The notes beneath the pieces are model-generated. The model made no database searches. It was given only the letters and a program-made list of their open reading frames with translations, and was not told the origin of the DNA. The translations under genes were made by a program, and so were the position numbers. This document shows positions 52,683 to 61,055 of a stretch of DNA of 64,000 nt, one piece after another; the stretch's first letter is position 1, and each line of letters begins with the position of its first letter. The stretch covers positions 3,968,001 to 4,032,000 of the forward strand of contig OZ244832.1 of assembly GCA_965220485.1 (NCBI GenBank), given 5' to 3'. The stretch is from Aldehydirespirator sp965220485. Lineage in GTDB: Bacteria > Actinomycetota > Acidimicrobiia > Acidimicrobiales > Aldehydirespiratoraceae.

Positions 52683-52762
52683 CCGCGGTTGAACACTGTA
52701 TCGGAATCGAATACGCGCCGTGAAGATTGTGAGACCAACGCCGCGAAGCGCCCTCTTCGGCG

Positions 52763-52876
52763 ACCGGTCTGACGGCGACAGTCCAGCCCGGTCCGACGCG
52801 GCCAGTGGAGCGCGGGGAGGCCTCGTCCGGCGCGCCGTTGCCAGAGTTGGCGCGCCACCGATCCGATGCGGCCAGT
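52763..52876 (+). repeat. Three 20-bp motif copies upstream of the toxin-like gene
   Basis: Copies at 52763-52782, 52787-52806 and 52857-52876 follow the consensus MCCGRTCYGAYGCGGCCAGT, the last two most closely; spacing is 24 and 70 bp. The last ends 15 bp before ATG 52892. Confidence 0.6.
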
Positions 52877-52891
52877 ACAGTGACGGGTTAC

Positions 52892-53158
52892 ATGCATGTC
52901 ACTTGGACATCTCAGGCGTTGGCCGAGTTCGAGGCCCTGCGGCAGACGGGCCGTGCGCGGCTGTATGAGCGCGTGGAGGAGCTGGTGCGCGATCTGGAAG
53001 CCGACCCTCGGGATCACCGGCGCCAAGGTCGCCAGATCCGGACAAGCGACGGTGGCTTCGGGTGGTGCCAAACGGTGAGTGCCGGGCCCGATAGGTGCCT
53101 GGTTGCCTGGCGGGTTGAGGGTGAGGAGCTGTCAATCCGGGTCCTAAGACTGGTCTAG
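52892..53158 (+). CDS. Small RelE/YoeB-like toxin
   Basis: 88 residues: MHVTWTSQALAEFEALRQTGRARLYERVEELVRDLEADPRDHRRQGRQIRTSDGGFGWCQTV...CLVAWRVEGEELSIRVLRLV. The length, the basic middle segment and the final strand pair (LVAWRVEG...IRVLRLV) match the RelE/ParE superfamily of ribosome- or gyrase-directed toxins. The longer open frame upstream overlaps the repeat motifs and is unlikely to be translated. It is divergent from the antitoxin-like gene at 52184-52639, an unusual arrangement since most RelE modules are in one operon. The hsdS gene follows convergently. Confidence 0.65.
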   Translation: MHVTWTSQALAEFEALRQTGRARLYERVEELVRDLEADPRDHRRQGRQIRTSDGGFGWCQTVSAGPDRCLVAWRVEGEELSIRVLRLV

Positions 53159-53252
53159 CCGCCTTGCCAGATCGCTCTCGATTCTCGGTGAGCGTGCCTG
53201 TCTGACGTCCTTGCATCATCGCAGCCGGAGCGAATCGCGGCAGTGGCGGTAG

Positions 53253-54566
53253 TCATGCGCTGACCTTCTGTCGATTCGGCTTGATCGACCGAGATGCTGT
53301 GATACGTTCCAGCAGGACCGACGCGGGCTCGTCTTGTGGGTCTTGGGGCACTAGCCGACCGGCGAACGCCTCAGCGAGCACGCATCGACGTAGTGCCGCG
53401 GTGCGGTTGGCCGCCGCGCGAATGGATCGCTCGGACGCATCTGCCTGTTCCAGCGCGACGTTGATCCGGCGCGCGATCTGCCCCTGCTCGTCCCGCGGGG
53501 CCAGCGATATTGGGAACTGTGCGAGCCCTCGCTTGCCGATGTGGCGGATATTCACGCCGCGCCCGGCTTCACCGAAGCGGCCTGACAACGCTGAGGAGTA
53601 GCAGTACCAGTACAGGTAGTCCAAAGTGACTCCATGCGGGCGAAGCCGAAGGAGCGTGTTCTGGAAGCAGCAGTCTGAGATCTCGCCATCCCAGAGAGCG
53701 GGCTTGCCTACCTCATTGGGACTCCCGGATGCCTCGTTCAACAGGAGGTCTCCAGGTTCAAGCCGGTACTTCTCGAAGTCAGCGTCGTCGAAGTTCATTG
53801 CCTTGACATCGTCGAGGCTGATTCCGTTCCACGTGACGTTGGCCGAGCGGAGGTATGGACGCATCTGCTCGCCAGTGTGGTATTGCGGTGATCGCTGGCG
53901 CCCGAGTTGCACGTCGGCTACCTCGCCGATAGTGGACGCCCTCCAAGCGGGCGGCAGATCGCGGTGGGCATGAAAGGCGTCGATGAGAACAGCTGATCTC
54001 AGGACGTCAAGTCGCTGTAGAGCTTGGCGTAAGCTGCTCTCAACAGCGTCGAGGCGGCAGAAGTGTTCTTCGATGGCGGCGACGATCCGGACCTGCTCAG
54101 CTGTGGGTGCCAAGACAAAGGGCACCGCGTTCATTCGCTTCTTCGACAGCTCCCTAAAGGTCGTGCCGCTACCTAGCTCACGAATGGTCGGAGTCGCATG
54201 ACGCAGGTACCAGTAGACGTACCGTGATTCGACTCCAGCTGGCGGTATCAGGCTCTTGAAGCCTTGATTCGTGCAGAGCGGGTTGGCTGCGACCGCCGTG
54301 TAGCCGATGGGTGCACGCGACGAGAAGAGGATGGAGTTCTTGGGAAGCATGTGCGTTGACGTAGATGCGAATCCCGCGTCCGTGATGGATCGGCGTCCTC
54401 TGGAGACCGGCACGCCTTGGTGTGTGGACAAATCGTCTGGCGTCAGCCACGGAATGTCGCCGTCCCAGTAGTCCGGGTTGTCCGTTCGTGGAGTGGAACC
54501 TCCGACGATCTCAAAGACGTCGCCAATCGTCGTTGCCGCCCAGCCGGGAGGGAAGCTGCTTCTCAT
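53253..54566 (-). CDS. hsdS: Type I restriction-modification specificity subunit HsdS
   Basis: A 437-residue protein with two target-recognition domains. The start at 54566 overlaps the hsdR stop (ATGA): MRSSFPPGWAATTIGDVFEIVGGSTPRTDNPDYWDGDIPWLTPDDL is the first TRD, then a conserved helix (LAPTAEQVRIVAAIEEHFCRLDAVESSLRQALQRLDVLRSAVL), the second TRD (LPPAWRASTIGEVADVQLGRQRSPQYHTGEQMRPYLRSANVTWNG...) and the second helix (LAPRDEQGQIARRINVALEQADASERSIRAAANRTAALRRCVLAEAFAGRLVPQDP). This is the full length for a two-part recognition subunit. It sets the DNA target for HsdM and HsdR. Unusually, hsdM does not adjoin it. Confidence 0.93.
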   Translation of the reverse strand: MRSSFPPGWAATTIGDVFEIVGGSTPRTDNPDYWDGDIPWLTPDDLSTHQGVPVSRGRRSITDAGFASTSTHMLPKNSILFSSRAPIGYTAVAANPLCTNQGFKSLIPPAGVESRYVYWYLRHATPTIRELGSGTTFRELSKKRMNAVPFVLAPTAEQVRIVAAIEEHFCRLDAVESSLRQALQRLDVLRSAVLIDAFHAHRDLPPAWRASTIGEVADVQLGRQRSPQYHTGEQMRPYLRSANVTWNGISLDDVKAMNFDDADFEKYRLEPGDLLLNEASGSPNEVGKPALWDGEISDCCFQNTLLRLRPHGVTLDYLYWYCYSSALSGRFGEAGRGVNIRHIGKRGLAQFPISLAPRDEQGQIARRINVALEQADASERSIRAAANRTAALRRCVLAEAFAGRLVPQDPQDEPASVLLERITASRSIKPNRQKVSA

Positions 54567-57421
54567 GCAGCTAGAGCTTGGGTTAGTTCTTCGAGGAGCG
54601 GGTCCAAGTCGTTGCCGAAGAGTTGGCGGGCCTTGCCTAGCCCGCCGTGGGTGCTGAAGGGTGGATCTTGGAGGTCTGCCGGGGCGACGGTGAGACTTGT
54701 GGCCAGGCGTTCCTTGATCAGGCGGAGGTAGGCGGTCTGGTCTTCGGTGAAGTTCCGACCGGCTTGTTGCTGCTGGTGGAGCCAGGCTTGGAAGCGTTCG
54801 TTGACCAACTCGGGGTACGGCACCAACTCGTCCGTTTGGCCGAGGGCGTGGCGGACGAGGCTCACCAGGTCGGTGTTCACCCGGTGGCCTGAGCCTCTGA
54901 CCTTGGAGGCGTCGAGGGTCTCGTAGGCCTTCCACAGGGTCTCGGGTGTCCAGCGATGGGGCGGGCGGCCTATGGCTTGGGCCAGTTCCTTGATGTCGGG
55001 GTAGGTGAGGCCGCCGCCGTAGGGCTGGCTGTAGAGCACCTGCAGGGCGGTGATCTCGTCTTTGTGGTCTTCGATGAACTGGCGGAACGACTCGGTATGG
55101 CCTCGGGCCCGGTCTGCGGCCTCACGGGAGTATTCGCCGGAGATCACCCGGTCGGCCGACGCGGTGTCGATCACCTGCTCGTAGCTGCGGCGGACCTCCA
55201 CCAGCTTCTCCCGCAGGTCGGGATTGCCGACAATGGGCTGCATCGCCTCGGTGATCAACTGCCGGGCCGCGGCGGCGACCTGCTCGGGGGTCGGATCGTC
55301 CACACCGGTGGCGGCTGCGGCCGCCTCGTGCTGGCGGTCGGGGTCCAGCGCGTCGGTGATCTGGCGGACCAAATCGTCCAGGCCCACCCCGGCGACTTGC
55401 TCCACCTCGGCTCGGTCCTCGACGGTCATGCGGCGATTCAGGCGGGCCAGGCGGGACGCCACCGACGACACCACGTCCGGGTCCACCGAACCCAGGCCGA
55501 CCAGGTTCAACAGCCGGTCGAAGCTCACCCCGTGCTGGCGCTCCAGCGGCACGGTGTCGTGCAGGCCAGCCTCGGTCACGCCCACCGCGTCCACGATCAC
55601 GAAACGGTCCTTGACCCTGGCGTCGGGCGTCACCCTGCGCAGATCCTCGGTGTCGATCACCCGCACGCCTCGGCCCTTCATCTGCTCGAAGAAGTTGCGG
55701 CTGCGCACCATGCGCATGAACACCACGCACTCGATGGGCTTCACGTCGGTGCCGGTGGCGATCATGTCCACCGTCACCGCGATGCGGGTGGGGTAGTTGG
55801 TGCGGAACTGCTGGAGCAGCTCCTCGGGCTTGTTGCCGGAGTCGCCGGAGCGGTAGGTGATCTTCACCGCGCCCTCGTTGCTGAGGCCGAACTCCTCCCG
55901 CACGATCTGCACGATGTCGTCGGCGTGGCTGTCGTCCTTGGCGAAGATCAGCGTCTTGGGGACGTTGGCCAGCAGGCCGTCGTCGCGGCGCTCCCGGTCC
56001 TTGAAGATCACCGGCAGCGAGTCGCGCAGGGTGCGCACCACCGTGCGGATCTGGTCGGGGACCACCACCCTGCGGTCCAGCTCGGCGGCGCTGTAGTCGA
56101 TGTCCTCGTCGACCCTCTCCAGGCGGAGCTGGCGGGTGTCGCGGTCGCGGAACCCGGTCACGAACTCGGCCGGGACGGTGCCGCCCGACTCGGTGATCTC
56201 GGTGCGGACGCGGAACACGTCGAAGTCCACGTTCACGCGGTCGGCCACCGCCTGGGCGTGCCCGTACTCCATCACCATGTTCTGGTCGAAGAAGGCGAAC
56301 GTCTGGATGCCCGGCGTGGCCGTGAGCCCCACCAGGAAGGCGTCGAAGTACTCCAGCACCTGGCGCCACACCCCGTAGATCGAGCGGTGGCACTCGTCGA
56401 CGATGATCAGGTCGTAGGACTCGATCGGCACCTTCGGGTTGTAGGCCACCTCCACCGGCTGGGCAGGCTCGACCTCGAAGCCGGAGCGCTCGTCGAGGGC
56501 GTCGTCGAAGCCCTCCGGGTCGTCGCCCCGCAGGATCGAGAACAGCCGCTGGATGGTGCAGATGTGCACCTTCGCCGACGTCTCGCCGGCCATGTCCACC
56601 CGGGAGTCGGTGAGGTGGCGGACGTTGTAGAGCTCGCTGAACTTGCGGGGGTCGTCGGGCGCCGCGAAGCCCTGGAACTCCCGCAGCGCCTGGCGGCCCA
56701 GGTTGGCTCTGTCCACTAGGAACAGGACCCGGGCGGCGTCCGCGTGGCGCACCAGGCGATAGCAGGCGTTGGCCGCGGTGAACGTCTTGCCCGCCCCGGT
56801 GGCCATCTGGATCAGCGCCCTCGGGCGGTTGGCCCGCAGCGACTCCTCCAGGTTGCGGATCGCCTCGGCCTGCGCCGTCCACAGGTGCGGCGGGTCGGGT
56901 TCGAGTTCGGGCAGGTCGCGGATTCCGAGCCGAAGCGTCGGATAGGCGACGAAGCTCCCGAGCTGCGTGCGGTCGGTGTAGTTGCCCACCCAGCGGGCCA
57001 GCGTCTCGGGCCGATGGAAGGTGAACACCCGCCGGGACGCGGGCACCGAGTCGAGCCCGCAGGTGAAGCGGGTCTCGGCGCCGGTGGACTCGTAGCTGAA
57101 CGGCAGCGCGCCGTCCACCGTGAACGCGGGCAGCTCCTCGGGGTAGGCGGCCCGGTACCTGCGGGTCTGGGGCTCCACGCCGGTGAGCGTGCTGCCCGCC
57201 TTCTTGGCCTCGATCACCCCCACCGCCTGGCGGTCCACGAACAGCACATAGTCGGCCGGCCCGGCCTCGGTGGGCACCTCCCGCACGGCCACGCCCTGCG
57301 CGGCGGCCACCGCGGCGTGCTTGTAGTCCTGCACCACCCACCCGCACGCCCCGAGCTGCTCGTCGATCCCCATGCGGGCGCGAGCTTCGGGAGCGAGATA
57401 GTCGGCGGATGCTTCAGCCAT
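54563..57421 (-). CDS. hsdR: Type I restriction-modification endonuclease subunit HsdR
   Basis: About 952 residues from ATG 57421 (MAEASADYLAPEARARMGIDEQLGACGWVVQDYKHAAVAAAQ). The N-terminal nuclease has YVLFVDRQAVGVIEAKKAGST (D...ExK). The SF2 motor follows: motif I QMATGAGKTFTAANACYRL, motif II LIIVDECHRSIYG, motif III GLTATPGIQT, then KTLIFAKDDSHADDIV and the VTVDMIATGTDVKPIECVVFMRMVRSRNFFEQMKGRGVR motif V-VI block. The C-terminal helical domain binds the methylase core (HRWTPETLWKAYETLDASKVRGSG...). A longer start (MYVRWPLAS) is possible. It cuts unmodified foreign DNA after translocation. Part of this gene is duplicated as a scar at 62835-63133. Confidence 0.93.
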   Translation of the reverse strand: MAEASADYLAPEARARMGIDEQLGACGWVVQDYKHAAVAAAQGVAVREVPTEAGPADYVLFVDRQAVGVIEAKKAGSTLTGVEPQTRRYRAAYPEELPAFTVDGALPFSYESTGAETRFTCGLDSVPASRRVFTFHRPETLARWVGNYTDRTQLGSFVAYPTLRLGIRDLPELEPDPPHLWTAQAEAIRNLEESLRANRPRALIQMATGAGKTFTAANACYRLVRHADAARVLFLVDRANLGRQALREFQGFAAPDDPRKFSELYNVRHLTDSRVDMAGETSAKVHICTIQRLFSILRGDDPEGFDDALDERSGFEVEPAQPVEVAYNPKVPIESYDLIIVDECHRSIYGVWRQVLEYFDAFLVGLTATPGIQTFAFFDQNMVMEYGHAQAVADRVNVDFDVFRVRTEITESGGTVPAEFVTGFRDRDTRQLRLERVDEDIDYSAAELDRRVVVPDQIRTVVRTLRDSLPVIFKDRERRDDGLLANVPKTLIFAKDDSHADDIVQIVREEFGLSNEGAVKITYRSGDSGNKPEELLQQFRTNYPTRIAVTVDMIATGTDVKPIECVVFMRMVRSRNFFEQMKGRGVRVIDTEDLRRVTPDARVKDRFVIVDAVGVTEAGLHDTVPLERQHGVSFDRLLNLVGLGSVDPDVVSSVASRLARLNRRMTVEDRAEVEQVAGVGLDDLVRQITDALDPDRQHEAAAAATGVDDPTPEQVAAAARQLITEAMQPIVGNPDLREKLVEVRRSYEQVIDTASADRVISGEYSREAADRARGHTESFRQFIEDHKDEITALQVLYSQPYGGGLTYPDIKELAQAIGRPPHRWTPETLWKAYETLDASKVRGSGHRVNTDLVSLVRHALGQTDELVPYPELVNERFQAWLHQQQQAGRNFTEDQTAYLRLIKERLATSLTVAPADLQDPPFSTHGGLGKARQLFGNDLDPLLEELTQALAA

Positions 57422-57527
57422 AGATGCGAGCGGCCATCGTACGTACATCCTCCGAGTCGGGGCGTCCATGCCTGTCGAGGACTTCCATGCACTCCGCTGT
57501 GAGACTCTCGACGGCGGGCCCTGAGCT

Positions 57528-59387
57528 TCACCAGTCTTTGGCGTCGAGCAGTTTCTTGAGGTTGCGCTTGGCCCTGTGCTCTGTGCGCACCCGCTCGAGC
57601 AGCAACTTGAAGCGGTCCGGCTCGTTCGCTGCGTCGGCCAGGTGGCGGATGCGCTCCATCAGATCGACCGCGGACCGGTAGGCGTGAGTCTTCTTCTGGT
57701 TGATCAGCTCGAGCACACGGGGCTCGTAGACTCCCATCGCGTCCGAAGGATGGGTCTTCTCGCGTGCCCGGGCGAGCGTCATCCACATGCGTTCGGCGCA
57801 CCCGTGCACGGTCGCCGCGTTCCATGCCGTCTCGGCGCGACCCTCGTAGGCAAGGATTTCCACGAGCGCCTCTGCGGCCCGCGGAACCGCCGCGTTGCTC
57901 GCCTCTCGGTCGCCGAGAACTCGGCCACCGAGCCGGGAGAGGCGGCTGCGCAGCTCTTCCTCGCAGCGCTGCTGCCAGCCGGCGGGCTGCTCGGGCTTGT
58001 CGGGCTGCTCGGGCTTGTCGCGCTGCTGGGGCTTGTCGGGCTGCTCGGGCTTGTCGGCGCCGCTGCGAGGCTCAGCGGCCTCGTCGAGGAGGCGCCGGTA
58101 GGTCGCCAGGGACGGATGCGAGACGAACGCCTGCCAGAACAGCTCGACCGCGGCCTGTGCCTCGCCTCGTCCGCGAAGCGCGCCGGCCAGGAACTCGCGA
58201 AGGTCGCCTGCCTGCCATTGGGCGTCGCCGTGCTCGGCGATCCCGCGTCGGGCCCACGCCATCGCCTCGTCGGATCGGCCGGCCGCATCGAGGGCGAGGG
58301 CTATCTCCAGCACATGGCCGGGGAGGATCCGGTCGCGCCCGTGCACCTCGATGAGAGCGTCGGGATCTCCGGTCCCTATGGCCCAGCCCGCCATGGCCTG
58401 ACGGACGGCGAAGGCGTTGTCCGACCAGTCGCCGGCCTCATGACCGATCCGCTTCCATTGCGGCTCGAGCCGCTCACGGTACGCCGCCAGGCCTGCCTCG
58501 CCGAGAACCTCGGCGTACTCGGCGACCGCTCGGTAGAAGCCGTCCAGCTCAGAGGCGAGCTCCAGGTCCACCAAGCGGGCTGCAAGCTCCACCGGATCGG
58601 GCCGACCCTCAACGCAGGCCCGGTGATGCACCTCAGACAGCCGCAAGGAGATGTCGCTGAGCCAGCCGTCGGAGTCGTCGACGTAGTCAATGGCCTTGTC
58701 GGCGCGGCGGTGGGCGTGCTCGGCCAGACGCGCCGCGGCGTCGTGCTGGCCCGCGTCGCAGAGATCGGCGAGCGCGTCGATCACGTCTTTGACGCCGTCA
58801 GCCCAGCCGCGCGCCTCGCGATAGGTGACGAATTCGCCGTAAGGAGCGAAGGCGTTGTCGATGCGTCGCTGCCAGGCGCCCATGTCCGGGCTGTCGCCTC
58901 GCGCCGCTCGGGCCTCCGCCAGCAGGCGCTCACGCAACCGCCAGTCCGTGGCGGCATGGTCCAGCAAGATTCGGGCCAATCGGTCCTGGGCGAGCCCCTC
59001 CACGAAGCTGGCCAGGTCCTCGGCCGGCGCCGGATCGACACGCCGGCCCGATGCGGACGCCTGCGCCCGGACGAGCCTGGCGAGAGGCGGAACAACCAGT
59101 GGACTGTCGTCTGATCCCATCGAGAGGGCCACAGCGGTGCAGTGCTTGCAGAACGAGCCGTCCTCAGCGGCCGGGCACGTGCAAGACCACCGCGGCTCGC
59201 CGCGTTCGGCCCATAGCTCCACGACGTAGGGCATGGTGCCCCGCACCGTCGCCTCCAGCCGCCCGTCGCGGACCGTGAGCGGTCCGACCCGCCCGTTGCG
59301 CCGGTAGCCCTCGCCACGCTCGTGCACCAGCGGCTCGGCGAGCGCCACGACCGTCGCAGCGTCGAACACGTCGGCGAAGGGGTGCAT
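57528..59387 (-). CDS. SWIM zinc-finger protein
   Basis: A 619-residue protein. The N-terminal SWIM motif is WSCTCPAAEDGSFCKHCTAVALSM (CxC...CxHC). The long remainder is helical (TPR-like, e.g. LEIALALDAAGRSDEAMAWARRGIAEHGDAQW and ETAWNAATVHGCAERMWMTLARAR). A proline/lysine/glutamine linker made of KPEQPD repeats sits at about residues 455-480. SWIM domains bind DNA or proteins. Similar proteins lie next to SNF2 helicases or R-M genes in other actinobacteria; here the neighbours are hsdR downstream and the HEAT-repeat protein upstream, both on the same strand (24 bp to the latter). Confidence 0.85.
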   Translation of the reverse strand: MHPFADVFDAATVVALAEPLVHERGEGYRRNGRVGPLTVRDGRLEATVRGTMPYVVELWAERGEPRWSCTCPAAEDGSFCKHCTAVALSMGSDDSPLVVPPLARLVRAQASASGRRVDPAPAEDLASFVEGLAQDRLARILLDHAATDWRLRERLLAEARAARGDSPDMGAWQRRIDNAFAPYGEFVTYREARGWADGVKDVIDALADLCDAGQHDAAARLAEHAHRRADKAIDYVDDSDGWLSDISLRLSEVHHRACVEGRPDPVELAARLVDLELASELDGFYRAVAEYAEVLGEAGLAAYRERLEPQWKRIGHEAGDWSDNAFAVRQAMAGWAIGTGDPDALIEVHGRDRILPGHVLEIALALDAAGRSDEAMAWARRGIAEHGDAQWQAGDLREFLAGALRGRGEAQAAVELFWQAFVSHPSLATYRRLLDEAAEPRSGADKPEQPDKPQQRDKPEQPDKPEQPAGWQQRCEEELRSRLSRLGGRVLGDREASNAAVPRAAEALVEILAYEGRAETAWNAATVHGCAERMWMTLARAREKTHPSDAMGVYEPRVLELINQKKTHAYRSAVDLMERIRHLADAANEPDRFKLLLERVRTEHRAKRNLKKLLDAKDW

Positions 59388-59411
59388 GGTCGTCCTGCCG
59401 TCCCAACCAGA

Positions 59412-60917
59412 TCAGTCGATTCCGGTTCGCCAAGGTTCGCCGGGGCTGGTCGGGTCGAATCGGACCTTCTGCACTTCGAGGGCTTCGAGGCCGTCTTTGC
59501 CAATGGTCTTGAGCCAGTCGTTCTGGTTGTGCCACATGGGCTCCAGGATGGCGGTGACCTCTGCGGTGAGACGGCTGCCAGCAGCGAGTCGTACCGTCTC
59601 ACGGGGCAGTTCCCCCAGCGCGCTCAGAGCCCGCACTCGCGCCTGCCCGCCTTGCTCGCAGGCCTCTAGAAGCGGACCGATCCGTTGATGGCGCGGAAGC
59701 AGGTGAGCGGCGACGGCGGCGCGCCGCTCGTCGTCTCCCGACATCCATCCGACCAGTACAGCCTGCGTGTTGTCTGTCAGTTCATCGATCGCGGCTATGG
59801 CGTGAAGGGCGACGATCGCATCTGGGTCGTCTACCAGCTTCAGGAGCATGTCAGGGTGTGGCGTCGCTCCCTGGCCGAGGCCCCAGGTGGCTGCCGCCCG
59901 CAGTTCTGACGGATTCTCAGCACTCGAGGCCACCCGCAGCAGGGCACCGGCGGCGAGGCTCGTCGGCTGCTCTGACAGGGCCAGGACGCCTTCCATCCGC
60001 TGTTCGGCCGCAGCGGCTTGGTCGCTGGCCAAATCAGCCAGTGGGTCCGTCCAGGCCCCGGCATCAAGGCGCGCGAGGCTAGCGGTGGCTTCGAGCCGGA
60101 CTCGCCAGTCGACGGTGTCGTCGGTCGCGATCGGCACGAGTTCGTTGCCTATGTCGAGTTGCTCGCAGGCACCTGCCGCCTTGATGGCGGCATAGCGGTC
60201 GGCCTCGTCGTCGCTGATGGCCTTCGCCAGGTCCCAAACGTCACCTGGGCATCCGAGACGCTGCGGTGTTGGCACGATCCCAGCGACGATCGTCTCGCCG
60301 CCCTCGAAGGGCTCGTAGGGCTTGACGTAGGCGGTCCGTTGGCCAGCCCATTTGCGCCACTGCCAGTACTTGTACTCGCGGCCACTGTTGTCCACATAGA
60401 CGATGCGGCCCTCGTCATCGATGCGTATGAAGTACCCGGAGCGCGACGGCACCCAGCAGGGCCACGTCAGGGTGACCTCCGAACCTTCCGAGGCGGCCTT
60501 CGGCGCGGACCGGCGGGCGTGCTTGACGCTGGAGCGCAAGGACTCCTTGGTGAAGAACGCCGGCAGGCCGGTCTCCGGCGGGAAGGTTCCGAGGTCGGCT
60601 CGCAGGAAAGCGTAGAGGTCCCTGTCGCGCATTCCGGCTGCGTGCCACTCGCGGCCCGGGGTGTCGGAGTGCGAGAGCACGATCCCGAGCTTGGACTTGG
60701 CGCGCGCCTCGACTCGCAGGCCGCAACGGGCGCAGACCAAGTCAGGCAGGCGCAGACGCTTGACCTTTGTCTGCCACACCTTGTTCGCCATGGCGTAGCG
60801 CTCCAATTCGATCATCCTGTGGTCGTGCTCGGTGCTGAGGTGGCGGGCAACAGCAGCAGTTCCTACCGCACCCATCGACACGAACCGGGCGAAGTCGGCG
60901 TCCTCCTTGAAGCCCAT
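59412..60917 (-). CDS. Putative nuclease-like N-terminus with HEAT-type C-terminal repeats
   Basis: A 501-residue protein starting MGFKEDADFARFVSMGAVGTAAVARHL. The N-terminal ~130 residues include HRMIELERYAMANKVWQTKVKRLRLPDLVCARCGLRVEARAKSKLGIVLSHSD, where PD and a following E-x3-K with an inserted CxxC suggest a PD-(D/E)XK nuclease with a zinc knuckle; I infer this from the motif, not from a proven family. The C-terminal half consists of HEAT-like repeats (LVPIATDDTVDWRVRLEATASLARL, ELRAAATWGLGQGA, AIVALHAIAAIDEL, ARVRALSALGEL). It is divergent from a DNA methylase at 61056. Together they could be a restriction-modification pair, with the HEAT part as scaffold. Confidence 0.65.
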   Translation of the reverse strand: MGFKEDADFARFVSMGAVGTAAVARHLSTEHDHRMIELERYAMANKVWQTKVKRLRLPDLVCARCGLRVEARAKSKLGIVLSHSDTPGREWHAAGMRDRDLYAFLRADLGTFPPETGLPAFFTKESLRSSVKHARRSAPKAASEGSEVTLTWPCWVPSRSGYFIRIDDEGRIVYVDNSGREYKYWQWRKWAGQRTAYVKPYEPFEGGETIVAGIVPTPQRLGCPGDVWDLAKAISDDEADRYAAIKAAGACEQLDIGNELVPIATDDTVDWRVRLEATASLARLDAGAWTDPLADLASDQAAAAEQRMEGVLALSEQPTSLAAGALLRVASSAENPSELRAAATWGLGQGATPHPDMLLKLVDDPDAIVALHAIAAIDELTDNTQAVLVGWMSGDDERRAAVAAHLLPRHQRIGPLLEACEQGGQARVRALSALGELPRETVRLAAGSRLTAEVTAILEPMWHNQNDWLKTIGKDGLEALEVQKVRFDPTSPGEPWRTGID

Positions 60918-61055
60918 CAGCCGCCATCCAGTAGGTCGTCGATGCTGCAGCAGGCTCGCGTGCAGCGACAGGCTGGCCGACCGTTGTCGATGTCGGTGTC
61001 ATCACCCTCGACCATCATGGTGCCGCGTAAGGTGCTCACGGATGCGAGGCTACCG

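Noticed and set aside
54956..56719. Long plus-strand open frame opposite hsdR
   Set aside because: It is a high-GC frame shadow: rich in His/Val/Gly/Arg with no domain, while the opposite strand encodes all HsdR motifs. The same applies to 5920-7323 minus, 11847-13214 minus and 2050-3387 minus.
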